Program-made: the position numbers and the translations under genes
Part shown: positions 1 to 9,243 of the stretch, in pieces
How positions within the stretch are numbered: the first letter of the stretch is position 1
Layout of the letters: each line of letters opens with the position of its first letter
NCBI RefSeq assembly: GCF_000144625.1
Contig: NC_014376.1
Coordinates: 4,488,501 to 4,552,500, forward strand
Direction of reading: 5' to 3'
DNA from: [Clostridium] saccharolyticum WM1
GTDB taxonomy: Bacteria; Bacillota; Clostridia; Lachnospirales; Lachnospiraceae
DNA: 64,000 bases
Notes under the pieces: model-generated
What the model was told of the DNA's origin: nothing
Seen by the model: only the letters and a program-made list of their open reading frames with translations
The model's database searches: none

Positions 1-1034
1 GTGATGGTCACATCCGATCGGATTTCTTCGTCGCATTGGATGATATGGATATTGATCTTCCTGAAATAACTTTCCGACTCCCCAAGAACACCATAGGTTT
101 CCTGAAGAAAATTCCGCACCAAATCTCCTGATACGGACATGGATGTATCAATCACGATCACAAAATCCTCGATCCTGTACACCTCTTTTGTTTCCAATGG
201 CTCAATAAGAGGCATATTCCGGTAAAGAGACAAGCCGTAGGTATAAAACACAGGATCAAAGGAGTCCGGATCGACCTCCGCTTCCTCCCTTAACACCGCA
301 AACTTTCTCAAAAACTTCTTATAATCATATTTTTCCCGGTTTTCCACCCTTATCTGTTCCAGAAGATTTCTTGACGACTCCTCCTTCTTTTCCCCAAAAG
401 ACTCCATTTCTGTCTGCATCTTTTCCCGGATGTCCTGCCATTTATTCTGGCGTTCCATCTGGGACCTGGGGCTTTCATCAGATTCCCACCGGTCATGGTT
501 GTCCACATAAAATTCCGCCGCCATCCGTTCATACTGTTGTGCGGTCATGTTCATATCCTGAAGGTCCTGATATATTCCCTCCGCGGTAAAGACCCTTCGC
601 TTTTTAGAAAGCCCGCCGTATATCTCTCTGCGGTAAGGGGTCTGATGCCGGTATACAGACTTTGCATATAACCCATCCAGAATGGACTCTATGGTAATAT
701 CACAGGCCAGATCCCAATATTTCTTATCCCGCTTTCCTCTGCCGCTTAAATGACAGAACAGGCAGTGAAACAGCATATGCAGGCAGGCCCTGTTTACCAG
801 AATACGGCTCCTTTTATATATGGAAAACAAATGCTCCGGCTGATAATAGATCAAAAACCCGTCCGTACCCACGCCCCGTCCTGCATGATCGGCTTCAAAA
901 CCGAGACTGCTTAGGGCTACATCCAGATACCGGAAGCCTAAATATAGTTCATTTCTGGCATTAGAGAGTATCTCATGGCCCAGTTCCACCTCCGCCAGTT
1001 CATCAAGCTGCCTTTGTCTTACCGGATCTATCAC
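1..1034 (-). CDS. VWA-like/DUF2201-type putative metallopeptidase protein, C-terminus off the left edge
   Basis: An open frame runs from a GTG at 1034-1032 to the left edge without a stop, so the C-terminus is missing. The GTG follows an AAGGTGG-like ribosome-binding site and an in-frame TAA lies just upstream, so no earlier start is possible. About 345 residues are visible. The N-terminal third has a histidine cluster, HMLFHCLFCH, where DUF2201_N putative metallopeptidase domains carry their zinc-like motif. The last visible part, IDTSMSVSGD, is a von Willebrand A metal-ion (DxSxS) motif. Proteins of this type usually sit beside MoxR-like AAA+ ATPases; any partner here would lie outside the window. 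The gene follows the 1062-2039 gene by 27 bases, so they are probably cotranscribed. The molecular role is unknown. Confidence 0.75.
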   Translation of the reverse strand, partial: MIDPVRQRQLDELAEVELGHEILSNARNELYLGFRYLDVALSSLGFEADHAGRGVGTDGFLIYYQPEHLFSIYKRSRILVNRACLHMLFHCLFCHLSGRGKRDKKYWDLACDITIESILDGLYAKSVYRHQTPYRREIYGGLSKKRRVFTAEGIYQDLQDMNMTAQQYERMAAEFYVDNHDRWESDESPRSQMERQNKWQDIREKMQTEMESFGEKKEESSRNLLEQIRVENREKYDYKKFLRKFAVLREEAEVDPDSFDPVFYTYGLSLYRNMPLIEPLETKEVYRIEDFVIVIDTSMSVSGDLVRNFLQETYGVLGESESYFRKINIHIIQCDEEIRSDVTI

Positions 1035-1061
1035 GTTTCCACCTTCTTCCGTAGGATTATT

Positions 1062-2039
1062 TTAAAGGGAAAACCTCCGTTTCCCTGTGGTAAAACGCTT
1101 CCGGCGAAGCTTCATAAGTACACTTAGGACCTCCGGCCTGTCCTCATTGCCTGCCAGATCCACCATTCCGTCAAAGTCCTCCTGGTTATGGCCGTAGGTT
1201 TCTGCAAGCCAAAGGAAAAGAGCCGGATCCCTTTCCTCTAGTGCCAGCCTTGCCGCTCCCTTAAAATGCTCCTTTAAGTATGCCTCGTATCCCTGCCTGT
1301 ACTTATTAAGAAGATCCACAGGAGTATACAGCCTTCCAAGAACCAGAGCCGCAGTTACCCGCTCCGGCTCCTGCACCAGGATGTGAGGAAACAGGGCATC
1401 ATATTTGTGAAACTGAAACTCCGTATGATCAAAGCAGTAGCGGTACATATGGCCGCACCCATGCATTTCCCGGAGAATGATCCTGGCCGGCGTATGCTCC
1501 ACAGATTCCTCAAACATTTCAGGGAATACCAGCCTTGCCTCCCCTTTGGAACAGTAATAATTAACATAGAGCTCCTGACGTAATTCTGCCAGCAGCTCTT
1601 TCATGCAGGAGCGCCCACCATCCATGATATGAATATCCAAAAACCGGATTCCCGAACATCCGGTAAACAATCCGGACCCCACATCAAAAATAGAGCTGAA
1701 GCATTCCACATGGCCTAACTCATAACAATTATAGAATGCATAGTTTCCTATTTTTCTAATCGTATGAGGCAAATAGATATCCTTCAGCCTGTCACAGCTT
1801 ATTTCCGGCGGAAGATCTTTCTCATCTATTTCCTCAGGTTTGCCTTCTTCATCACACAAGGATATCTCATTCCCTGCCGATGACAGCATCTCCTCTTTTC
1901 CCCAGCCATTGGAAAATGCATAGGCCGCCAGCTCTGTCACCGGCATATCCCCGATCTTCTCCGGGATCCGTATGGACCCGTCGTATCCCCGGCAGCCCAG
2001 TATCCTCACATGGTTTTCCTTAATCTGATATAAAAACAT
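1062..2039 (-). CDS. BspA-like leucine-rich-repeat protein
   Basis: A 325-residue protein. I prefer the ATG at 2039 because GGAGAGG lies 8 bases upstream; an in-frame GTG at 2060 would add 7 residues but has no good ribosome-binding site. Residues about 15-45 (YDGSIRIPEKIGDMPVTEL) and 85-130 (YLPHTIRKIGNYAFYNCYEL) match the repeat rhythm of BspA/LRR_5 proteins, with pieces such as AFYNC and FTGCSGIRFLDI. The C-terminal 70 residues are helical and resemble short ankyrin-like units. There is no signal peptide or membrane segment, so the protein should be cytoplasmic, unlike surface BspA proteins. It lies 27 bases upstream of the VWA gene. I infer a protein-protein interaction partner for that gene. 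Confidence 0.75.
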   Translation of the reverse strand: MFLYQIKENHVRILGCRGYDGSIRIPEKIGDMPVTELAAYAFSNGWGKEEMLSSAGNEISLCDEEGKPEEIDEKDLPPEISCDRLKDIYLPHTIRKIGNYAFYNCYELGHVECFSSIFDVGSGLFTGCSGIRFLDIHIMDGGRSCMKELLAELRQELYVNYYCSKGEARLVFPEMFEESVEHTPARIILREMHGCGHMYRYCFDHTEFQFHKYDALFPHILVQEPERVTAALVLGRLYTPVDLLNKYRQGYEAYLKEHFKGAARLALEERDPALFLWLAETYGHNQEDFDGMVDLAGNEDRPEVLSVLMKLRRKRFTTGKRRFSL

Positions 2040-2262
2040 CCTGAAGTCCTCTCCACTCACCGTTTAACAAATCAATATAACAGAAAAACAGAAGAAATGC
2101 AACGGGTTTTATTTCTTAATTTCCATACGCCCACAAAAATCCGTACTTTTAACGCTTAGAATCGAGATCCTTAAGACTTTTGCATTACCGTCTATAACCG
2201 CCTAAATGTAGTCAAAACCGGGTATCTTGCAGTATAATGCAGTCAGTAAATGATATGTTCTA

Positions 2263-3434
2263 ATCGAGTAGGAGGTGGTGACTAACCGCCGTCCTCTCAC
2301 AGCACCGTGCATACCATTCGGTACACGGCGCTTTCAATAGTTGATGTGCACAGACTGATATGCATTGGCTAAATCATAAAAGCCACTATGTATCCGTCTT
2401 TCTTTTATTAATGTTATATTGACCGTCATTGTATTTGTCACAAACCAGTAACCTCTCCGGCTATTAGCCGTTTTAAATGACAAGTCTTTGGATACTCCAA
2501 GTTTACAAGGTTTTCTTTTTTGCGTTTGGCTTCTTCCATTGTTTCCAAATACACATATGTATTCAATGGTAGAGCCAACCGTTGATATCCTTAATAGGGT
2601 TCTTCATACTTGCTATTTCATAATAGTTAAGCCAGCCTCTTACATATGCCTTTACCTTATCCAATGCTAGTCGTATGTTCTGAGCAGGCCTCCGGGAAGA
2701 AAGTTCTCTCAGTTTAGACTAAAACTTCTTCCATGACTTTGGGCGAAACTGACATATATGCCATTTCCGTTCCTTCCCAATACAAAGCCAAGATTTCCGG
2801 TGCTCCCTTTTTTTGCCTTTACCCTCTTAAAAGCTCTTTTAAGATTATCTTTGTACAGTATCTTCTCCAAGAGCTCCGGCTGTGCACTGTCCTTTTCTTT
2901 CCATATCGAGCGGATTTACCTCCGCACTTCCGCATACCCTTTATGTTCCGCACTATCTCTTTGCGGACAGTCTCTGTTTTCAGAGTTTTCTGCCTACATC
3001 AGCCACTCCTCCTTTCACGGTTATACTTGGGACTCCTATTGATTTGATCCTTCACCTCTCAGCTATTATGACATCTGCTGACTTCTGCATGTTCAGTATT
3101 ACCTTACGATTATAGTTACTCTTTTCAGAGCATGCCATGCAGACCTCCCCGTGTACTCATACGTTCCTACTCTCCATCTATCTTCCACATTTACCATACA
3201 TGATTCTGTGTAGTTATCGGGCTTCAACTTGTAGCACAGTCTTACCCTCATGCATAGCTTGATATGATTTCTGTTCGTCAGACCAGAAATTTGCCCACTG
3301 ATTAGTATGTTCCCAGTATCCCGTTTCCTTCAGATTCCACCTCATGATGGACACCCTAGCCTTCGGCTTTATCCTTCCCACTACCGGGCGGATTCGGGAC
3401 TTGCACCCGTTGAAACGTGCGCCCGCCGTAGCAC
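2263..3434 (-). mobile_element. Group IIC intron with shortened internal ORF
   Basis: On the minus strand the element begins GTGCTACGGCGGGCGC near 3434, continues with segments such as AAGGGTGTCC and GGAATCTGAAGGAAACGG typical of domain I of class C introns, and ends with a domain V/VI sequence (GTGCTGTGAGAGG... CCTACTCGAT) at 2263. This matches the layout I recall for the Oceanobacillus iheyensis IIC intron. The element starts directly after a rho-independent terminator (3441-3470), the usual target of class C introns. It is only about 1.17 kb because the internal ORF lost most of its reverse transcriptase. It could still splice if supplied with a maturase in trans, but probably cannot move by itself. 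Confidence 0.85.
2334..2904 (-). pseudogene. ltrA: LtrA-type intron-encoded reverse transcriptase/maturase, internally deleted and frameshifted
   Basis: Reading from an ATG at 2904, the minus strand shows an LtrA N-terminus (PELLEKILYKDNLKRAFKRV, then KAKKGS). It then passes directly into C-terminal maturase sequence: VRGWLNYYEIASM, an IHMCIWKQWKK block, and RRGYWFVTNTMTV, ending in VHINY and a TGA at 2334. The palm and finger domains, including the YADD catalytic motif, are absent. At least two frame changes and in-frame stops break the rest. An intact protein is about 400-450 residues or longer; here under 190 codons remain. It cannot be a working reverse transcriptase. Confidence 0.85.
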
Positions 3435-3440
3435 CTATGT

Positions 3441-3470
3441 AAAAAACGGGCCCGGAATACCGGATACCCG
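3441..3470 (-). terminator. Rho-independent terminator, target site of the group II intron
   Basis: On the minus strand CGGG-TAT-CCGG-TATT-CCGG-G-CCCG is followed by TTTTTT. It ends the transcript of the beta-helix/Big_2 gene (stop at 3512), and the intron 5' end lies about 7 bases beyond the T-run. Confidence 0.8.
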
Positions 3471-3511
3471 CCTTTAAATCATCCTATATTATCTATCTAT
3501 AACCTTAGATA

Positions 3512-4826
3512 CTACTCTCTTACTCTAACATATACCTTACCAATAATATTTCCCGTTTCATCTTTCGCAGTAATTAATGCTAACCCTTTACTTAGTGTAG
3601 CAACCTTCCCATTTCTGGAAACATCAGCTACTGAAGAGTCCATTGAAGCCCACGTAGCTTTAATTGTGTCGGTTAAATCATCAATAGTCAATCTACAGGA
3701 TTGCCCAATTTTCAAGTCAACTGCCAACCTGTAATCGCTTGCATCCTCTACAACTAATACATTAATATTCTCAGTATATGTACCGTCTACACTTTTAACT
3801 GTTATTACCGTATTTCCTGGTGCCAAAGCTGACACAACTCCATTCTCATTTACAGTAACTACTGTATTATCTGAAGATGTCCAGGACATTTCTGTATTTA
3901 CACCTAAATCATTATCTACGCTTAATTGTAGTCTTTCATTAACTTCTAAAACTACCTTTAATATGTTTTTTATTTCTGATCCCTTATATCCCCACGCAAA
4001 AGAACCGCCATATACACCTACGTGAGCAACTGTTCCATCCGGATTAGTTCCTGTTCCTGAATTTTTCCAGCCAGTACTTGTTATGTTATATTCAGAATCA
4101 ATAGTTGCATTATATAAATTATTTAATTTAGTTCCATTAGCTGGATCCAAATTTTGAGTTGTTGATACGCAATTAAATGCGCTGCCACTAAGAGGCGTTG
4201 AACTGAAATATGATCCTGGTGATCCTATAAACAAGGAATTCTCTACCTTTATTTTAGCACTTTTAACTATATAATTCCAACCACCATATCCTTCAACAAA
4301 GACGCAATTGTAATATTCGTTGGTCCAGTCATCACCTCCTAAGCAATACCATTGTTGTGATACTTTTGAATATCACCCCATAGAAACTTATTTTGATTCG
4401 TGATGTAGCTGAATTTTCCACAACAATCCATTCGCCTACATTTGTAAATTGTACTTTTCCCATCGTTTCAGCTAATATGGATATTTTCATGCCGTTATAT
4501 TTATTATTTAAATTATACTGAGTACCTTTAAATAAATTCCCAATATCATAAGTGCCATCTTTTATTACAATAGCTCCTCCATCTCTACAATTAACACTCA
4601 TGTAATCAAAGCCTTTAACAACTGTTTTAAAAGGTTTATTCTTGCTTCCGTCACCTATAATATCATCACCATTAGATCCATCCACATAAATTATTTCTTT
4701 AAATTCCAATACTGTGTTATTAATCTTAAAACTTTTATTATTTATTTCAGCATAAGCAGGAATTTGCACTAAAAACAATACATAGCAAATAACCGTTGCT
4801 ATTCTAAGTAATAATTTATTTTTCAT
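3512..4826 (-). pseudogene. Secreted right-handed beta-helix protein with two Big_2 Ig-like domains, frameshifted
   Basis: An ATG at 4826, preceded by GGAGGT 12 bases upstream, opens a Gram-positive signal peptide (MKNKLLLRIATVICYVLFLV... ending near AYA). Next comes a beta-helix start of the DUF1565/pectate-lyase-like kind (YVDGSNGDDIIGDGSKNKPF). The frame closes at 4332-4334. The downstream frame stays open across the break (WYCLGGDDWTNEYYNCVFVE) and continues through two Big_2 domains (WTSSDNTVVTVNENGVVSAL; WASMDSSVADVSRNGKVATL) to a stop at 3512. A single-base shift near 4370-4380 therefore separates two halves of one gene of about 437 codons. It could be a real mutation or a sequencing error. 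The intact protein would be a surface or extracellular polysaccharide-binding or -degrading protein; its substrate cannot be read. Confidence 0.75.
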
Positions 4827-5308
4827 ACAATTTAATTTACCTCCAAAATTTATTTTATGTATATTAACCAATATTCTAAAAACAAAAATAATACAGCAAA
4901 AAAGTAAGACCAAATCACGAATAGTACGATTTAATTATATAACCTATTATATTTTTCTAATTCCTTTGCTATATTTTTTTACATCTCAGAATACTTAAAT
5001 ATATTATCATCTTATATCAATCAAATTAACTGTAATAATTACCAAACTATAGTAGAACTATTTCACTAATCCAGAAAACTGCAATGCACCGTTCTGATCC
5101 GGGGGGGCAATGTCTCAATAGAATTTGTAAAAGAATAGGAATTGAATAATGAATTTGAAAGGTAGCTGTCAGGATATCAAAGAAAAAACGAGGTTATAAT
5201 CTCTCAATGTATTAGAACAAAGCTCATTTACATATTTCTGCTGCTGTAGATGGGTGTTTTCTTTTATACCTGTCGATGATATGATAGAAGAAAAAATAGG
5301 AGGAATTT
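4827..5308. other. AT-rich intergenic region
   Basis: About 480 bases hold the promoter side of the beta-helix gene and of the small membrane protein gene. I see no convincing coding frame, hairpin or repeat, apart from a run of seven G at about 5101-5107. Confidence 0.5.
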
Positions 5309-5548
5309 ATGAAAAATAAAATAATAGTACGGTTTGGAATCGTTTTCGTTATCGGTATAGTAATATTACTTGGTAGTATCAAGCTGGGTACTATTAATAT
5401 GTCAAGCATTATGCAAATTAATGGCGGCAGTATGGATACGAATGTATATTTGATTTACTTGGAACAGTCAATTATAAAATTTAGATTTCTAGGTTCAATA
5501 TTATCATTGCTTGGCGGTTTAGGGGTAATAAAAAATATACAATCTTAA
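5309..5548 (+). CDS. Small hypothetical membrane protein
   Basis: A 79-residue protein with a very good ribosome-binding site (ATAGGAGGAATTT before the ATG). Residues 5-28 (IIVRFGIVFVIGIVILLGSI) form one membrane helix. Residues 59-75 (FLGSILSLLGGLGVI) form a second, with a short polar loop between. No family is recognised. It stands alone on the plus strand between a decayed surface-protein gene and phage remnants, so it may be accessory. The start and membrane topology are well supported; the function is unknown. Confidence 0.6.
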   Translation: MKNKIIVRFGIVFVIGIVILLGSIKLGTINMSSIMQINGGSMDTNVYLIYLEQSIIKFRFLGSILSLLGGLGVIKNIQS

Positions 5549-5600
5549 TCTATGGTGTTAACATATATAAACAGCCAGATTGGAAGTTGAGGTGAGACTG

Positions 5601-5905
5601 ATGGTATAAACAGCCAAGCAGAAAGTATTTGCGGATGAGTACCTGATTGATCTTAATGCCACCAAGGCTTACAAGGTCGCATATCCTAAGATCAAAAAGA
5701 TGAAACAGCTAAAGCGGCTGCAAGAAGAAGGTTAACCAATGTTAACGTTGCAGCACATGTTGAAAAACGTATGATGGACCAGGAAAAGCGTAATGAGATC
5801 ACCCAGGATATGGTTTTAAAAGAGCTGTCAAAGATCGGCTTTGCGGATGTCACTGACTTTGTGACGATTGAAAGCAAAGGAAGCTATAAAGCAGCGAAAG
5901 ATAAA
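5601..5905 (+). pseudogene. Phage terminase small subunit remnant
   Basis: An ATG at 5601 with a GAGGTGAG ribosome-binding site is followed at codon 3 by TAA. Past that stop the same frame reads TAKQKVFADEYLIDLNATKA then YKVAYPKIKK, the characteristic N-terminus of the Terminase_2 (phage terminase small subunit, DNA-packaging) family. A one-base shift near 5696 moves the reading to another frame, which continues ETAKAAARRR, then MDQEKRNEITQDMVLKELSK and IGFADVTDFV. The sequence then merges into an unrelated integrase tail. A nonsense codon, a frameshift and a missing C-terminus make this a clear relic of a prophage. Confidence 0.8.
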
Positions 5906-5934
5906 CAGTGTGCAGTATGCATGGCTGCCATACC

Positions 5935-6319
5935 GTTACTAATTGCTTGCAAGACTACCCAAAAACCAAAGCTGGCAAGCGGCAGGTGCCTATACCAATG
6001 CCTTTATACCCTATTTTGAAAGATTATGTTTCCCATAAAGATGGGATCTTATTTCCATCAAAATATGGAAGCTATATCGGGGTAATAAGCTCCAGACTGT
6101 TAGTGACAAGCCTCTCCCTGACGAAATTACCGCACATACGTTTAGGCATACTTATGCCAGTGATTTATATAAGGCGGGAGTAGATATCAAGCAAGCGCAA
6201 TATCTTTTAGGACATGATGATAACAAAACCACTTAGATACTTACACCCATTTCGGATACGCAGATGTAAAGGTTGATAAATTAGAGGCTTATTATAATGC
6301 AGTCAAAATACAGTCATAG
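5935..6319 (+). pseudogene. Tyrosine recombinase (phage integrase) C-terminal remnant
   Basis: Three frames together give the catalytic domain of a phage integrase: PKTKAGKRQVPIPMPLYPIL, then EITAHTFRHTYASDLYKAG containing the HxxR box, QYLLGH with the second histidine, and DTYTHFGYADVKVDKLEAYY with the nucleophile tyrosine, ending at a TAG at 6317. Frame changes lie near 6080 and near 6232. The N-terminal arm- and core-binding domains are missing, and the fragment abuts the terminase remnant, so a deletion joined two distant prophage genes. Confidence 0.8.
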
Positions 6320-6419
6320 AGAAAAGTAATACCCATGAAACACGCATAAACAAAGTGTACCATGGGTATGTATTGGCAATAGCAAAAGTTCAACGGACTT
6401 TTCATATAAATGGACAAAA

Positions 6420-7565
6420 TCAGGCACTAAATTTTTTTATATCAAACATCTGCTCCATGAGCAGCCAGTTTGCCCGGAAAAACTGCATGATCTGCCAATA
6501 TCCGGCTCCGGTCAGGCCATACTCCTGTATCAGATCAAATTTGGCCTTATAGCTTCTCACATCCTCAAACCACACCTCATGCTGGACTCCATACTGCCAA
6601 TACCGGAAGAACGGGGACATGGCAACCTCATCAAACTGGATCTCCGCCCCATGGTCAATCGCTATCTGGACCGCCTCTAAGTTGTTTATGGTTCTCGCCC
6701 TGGTCACTCCCCGCTCATAGGGAAGAGGCCAGTCGTACCCGTAGTTGGGGATCCCAAGACTGATCTTTTCCTTAGGGATCTCTGTTATCGCGTAATCTAC
6801 TACTTTTCTGACCATGTTAATCGGGGCTACGGCCATTGGGGGGCCGAATGTATAACCCCACTCATATGTCATAAGCAGCACTCTGTTGGCCGCTTCCCCT
6901 AACAGCCTGTAATCAACGCCTTCATACAAAAGTCCGCTCTGGGCGGCTGATGTTTTGGGGGCAAGAGCCACCGTAACCTGATAGCCAAACTGATTCATGA
7001 TCTGGGTAGTCCGTTTTACAAAATCCGCATAAGCAAGGCGGTCTGCCGCCATGATATATTCAAAATCAATATCCAGGCCTGCAAACCCCTTTTCCATCAT
7101 CTTAAGTCCCAGGCTCCAGATCAGACGCTGCTGGACTTCCCTGTTATGTACTACCGAGGAGACCAGGCTATTGTTAAAATGGCCGTCAGGACCAAGAGGT
7201 GTAAGAGTCAGAACCGGGCGTACCCCAAGCTGCCAGGCTCTTTCTATCATCCAGTCATCAGGACTCATGGGCGGTACAAGGTCTCCCTCCATGGTAAATC
7301 CATAGGAAAAAACATAAAGGTCGGTCAGATACGGGAGGGTATTTTCCAAATTATCCGGACTGATGATGGGGTATGCATAACCGAATACATAAAGAGGCAT
7401 CCTTTCATCAAAAGGGACCTCATCCCGAATGTAAAGTGCCTGGCCCACAGCCAGGCGGTAGGGATAACCAATCTGGTTATCAAATAACAGGTTTTCTACC
7501 GGAATGCCCTGGGAAGCAGCAATGGTGTCCACACTGTCCCCCTGCTTTACCACATATATTTTCAT
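6420..7565 (-). CDS. LysM plus GH18-domain protein (spore peptidoglycan hydrolase, SleL/YaaH-like)
   Basis: A 381-residue protein. The start chosen is the ATG at 7565 (MKIYVVKQGD), since the protein should begin directly with the LysM motif; an in-frame start at 7598 would add 11 unlikely residues. Residues 1-46 are one LysM peptidoglycan-binding domain. Residues about 60-375 form a glycoside hydrolase family 18 barrel; the catalytic segment reads GFAGLDIDFEYIM, with the DxxDxE-type acid residues present as DIDFE. There is no signal peptide, as in spore-coat or cortex hydrolases of this family such as SleL and YaaH, which act as N-acetylglucosaminidases on cortex fragments during germination. 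It is divergent from a paralogue at 7834 and sits between phage relics. Confidence 0.85.
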   Translation of the reverse strand: MKIYVVKQGDSVDTIAASQGIPVENLLFDNQIGYPYRLAVGQALYIRDEVPFDERMPLYVFGYAYPIISPDNLENTLPYLTDLYVFSYGFTMEGDLVPPMSPDDWMIERAWQLGVRPVLTLTPLGPDGHFNNSLVSSVVHNREVQQRLIWSLGLKMMEKGFAGLDIDFEYIMAADRLAYADFVKRTTQIMNQFGYQVTVALAPKTSAAQSGLLYEGVDYRLLGEAANRVLLMTYEWGYTFGPPMAVAPINMVRKVVDYAITEIPKEKISLGIPNYGYDWPLPYERGVTRARTINNLEAVQIAIDHGAEIQFDEVAMSPFFRYWQYGVQHEVWFEDVRSYKAKFDLIQEYGLTGAGYWQIMQFFRANWLLMEQMFDIKKFSA

Positions 7566-7833
7566 AGCAGCATCCTTATACCAGAATTGGTAAAGCATAT
7601 GTTGAAAAATTCCCTGACATGACAGTAACAGACATTTTTTCAGAGATCTTCAGAAATAAGTCTATGCCATTTTTATTAAGAATTCGCAAACCCTTGCAAT
7701 CCAAATTGACCATCTGTCACAATTCCTAAACCAGCTATTGCGATAATCATTGATATAAATTATTTATATCATGTTGTTATGAACAGGTAAGAGTATCATA
7801 TAATAGAATTAATAAGATCATATGAGGGAAGCT

Positions 7834-9117
7834 ATGAACATACACGTTGTTCAACCTGGCGAAACCATCAATTCAATATCAGAGTATTACAATATCCCTG
7901 CCGGCAGATTAATATTGGAAAACGGAATCACAAATCCAGACAATCTGGCGATCGGCCAAACAATTGTAATAGTACAACCCGATATACTTTATACCGTTCG
8001 GGCGGGTGATACATTAGAGAGTATCGCAGAGCAGTACGGTGTTTCACCAATGGATTTGTTAAGAAATAATCCCTATCTTTCCGATAGAGAAATCTTATAC
8101 GTCGGTGAAACCATAGTCATAACCTATCAGACAAATAAAACAAGGACGATTGCCACCAGTGGTTATACCTTTCCTTATATAGATAAATCTGTCTTAATAA
8201 AAACACTTCCTTTTTTATCTTATTTGACCATATTCAATTATAGGGCTACAGGCGAAGGAGAAATTATCTCCAGTGCTGATGAGACGGAACTTATTGAGCT
8301 GGCAAAAACTTATGGTGTTGCTCCCATGATGTTTGTTTCCACGATTTCCGTAGAGGGAATCGTTAGCCGTGAAGTGATCAATGATATTTTAAATAATCCG
8401 TCCGTACAGGATCACCTGATTGATAATACGCTTCAAACACTGAAAGCGAAAGGTTATTATGGCATAAACATATATGTCGAAAATGTCACCTTTGACAATA
8501 TAAATAGCTTTGTAGAATATATAAAAAAAGCATCTGCGAGATTTCATTCTGAAGGCTACAGAATCGTGATTACCATAACGCCAGCTATGAACACTGAAAC
8601 CCCAAATGTTAATTTTGAACGAATAGACTATTCAGGACTTTGTGAATTTGTAGATGGAATTATATTTGCCTCTTATGATTGGGCAAGAACTTACGGTTAT
8701 CCAATTTCAATTTTCCCGGTGAATTATTTAATAGAATTGCTGGATTATGCCGTTCGTATTATTCCTTCTGAAAAAATCTTTCTAGGGATTACCACTTTAG
8801 GATATGATTGGACATTGCCCTATATACCAGGTGTCACAGGAGCTACTGTTATAACCAATCAAAGTGCAGTACATATTGCAGCGGATAACGGTATCCCTAT
8901 ACAATTTAATGATGAAGCACAATCACCTTTTTACTATTATACGGATAGTGACGGGATTCTACATGTCGTATGGTTTAAAGATGCAAGAAGCTTTGATGCA
9001 CGGGCCAGGCTGGCTGCAGAATATAATCTCCAAGGCTTATCTCTTTGGACCATTATGAAATTCGATACTCAAATGTGGTTTATTATCAATACTCAATATT
9101 ACATAGAAAAGCATTAA
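7834..9117 (+). CDS. Two-LysM plus GH18-domain protein, divergent paralogue
   Basis: A 427-residue protein. The ATG at 7834 (MNIHVVQPGE) has GAGGGA 5 bases upstream; the ATG at 7822 would overlap that site. Residues 1-46 and 51-97 are two LysM domains (VVQPGETINSIS and TVRAGDTLESIAEQYGVSP). Residues about 110-420 are GH18-like. The catalytic region reads GYYGINIYVENVT, so the usual DxxDxE acid triad has become NIYVE, with only the last glutamate kept. Catalysis may therefore be weakened or lost. The gene is clearly more AT-rich than its neighbour at 6420. A sporulation role is inferred from the family; a CATATAATA at 7797 resembles a SigK-type -10 element but no -35 at the right distance was found. 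Confidence 0.8.
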   Translation: MNIHVVQPGETINSISEYYNIPAGRLILENGITNPDNLAIGQTIVIVQPDILYTVRAGDTLESIAEQYGVSPMDLLRNNPYLSDREILYVGETIVITYQTNKTRTIATSGYTFPYIDKSVLIKTLPFLSYLTIFNYRATGEGEIISSADETELIELAKTYGVAPMMFVSTISVEGIVSREVINDILNNPSVQDHLIDNTLQTLKAKGYYGINIYVENVTFDNINSFVEYIKKASARFHSEGYRIVITITPAMNTETPNVNFERIDYSGLCEFVDGIIFASYDWARTYGYPISIFPVNYLIELLDYAVRIIPSEKIFLGITTLGYDWTLPYIPGVTGATVITNQSAVHIAADNGIPIQFNDEAQSPFYYYTDSDGILHVVWFKDARSFDARARLAAEYNLQGLSLWTIMKFDTQMWFIINTQYYIEKH

Positions 9118-9174
9118 AAAAGCTTCTATCAATGCAATGGCAGGTGCTTACGATCTTTATATTTCCTCCTATCC

Positions 9175-9206
9175 AAAAGGCCCAGGATTATCCCAGGCCC
9201 AAAAAA
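9175..9206 (-). terminator. Possible terminator for the holin gene
   Basis: On the minus strand GGCC-TG-GGAT-A-ATCC-TG-GGCC is followed by TTTT. The stem has two mismatches, so the call is weak, but it lies at the expected place after the 9244 stop. Confidence 0.4.
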
Positions 9207-9243
9207 TGTGATGTTACAACCGAAAACGAATACTTTCAACCGA

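Noticed and set aside
2488..3115. Several plus-strand frames of 60-104 codons inside the intron
   Set aside because: They are antisense to the ribozyme and the LtrA relic, have no ribosome-binding sites, and show no protein-like pattern.
7566..7833. SigK-type promoter (CATATAATA at 7797) for the LysM-GH18 gene
   Set aside because: The -10 fits, but no -35 element at 15-16 bases was found, so sporulation control is only suggested by the family.
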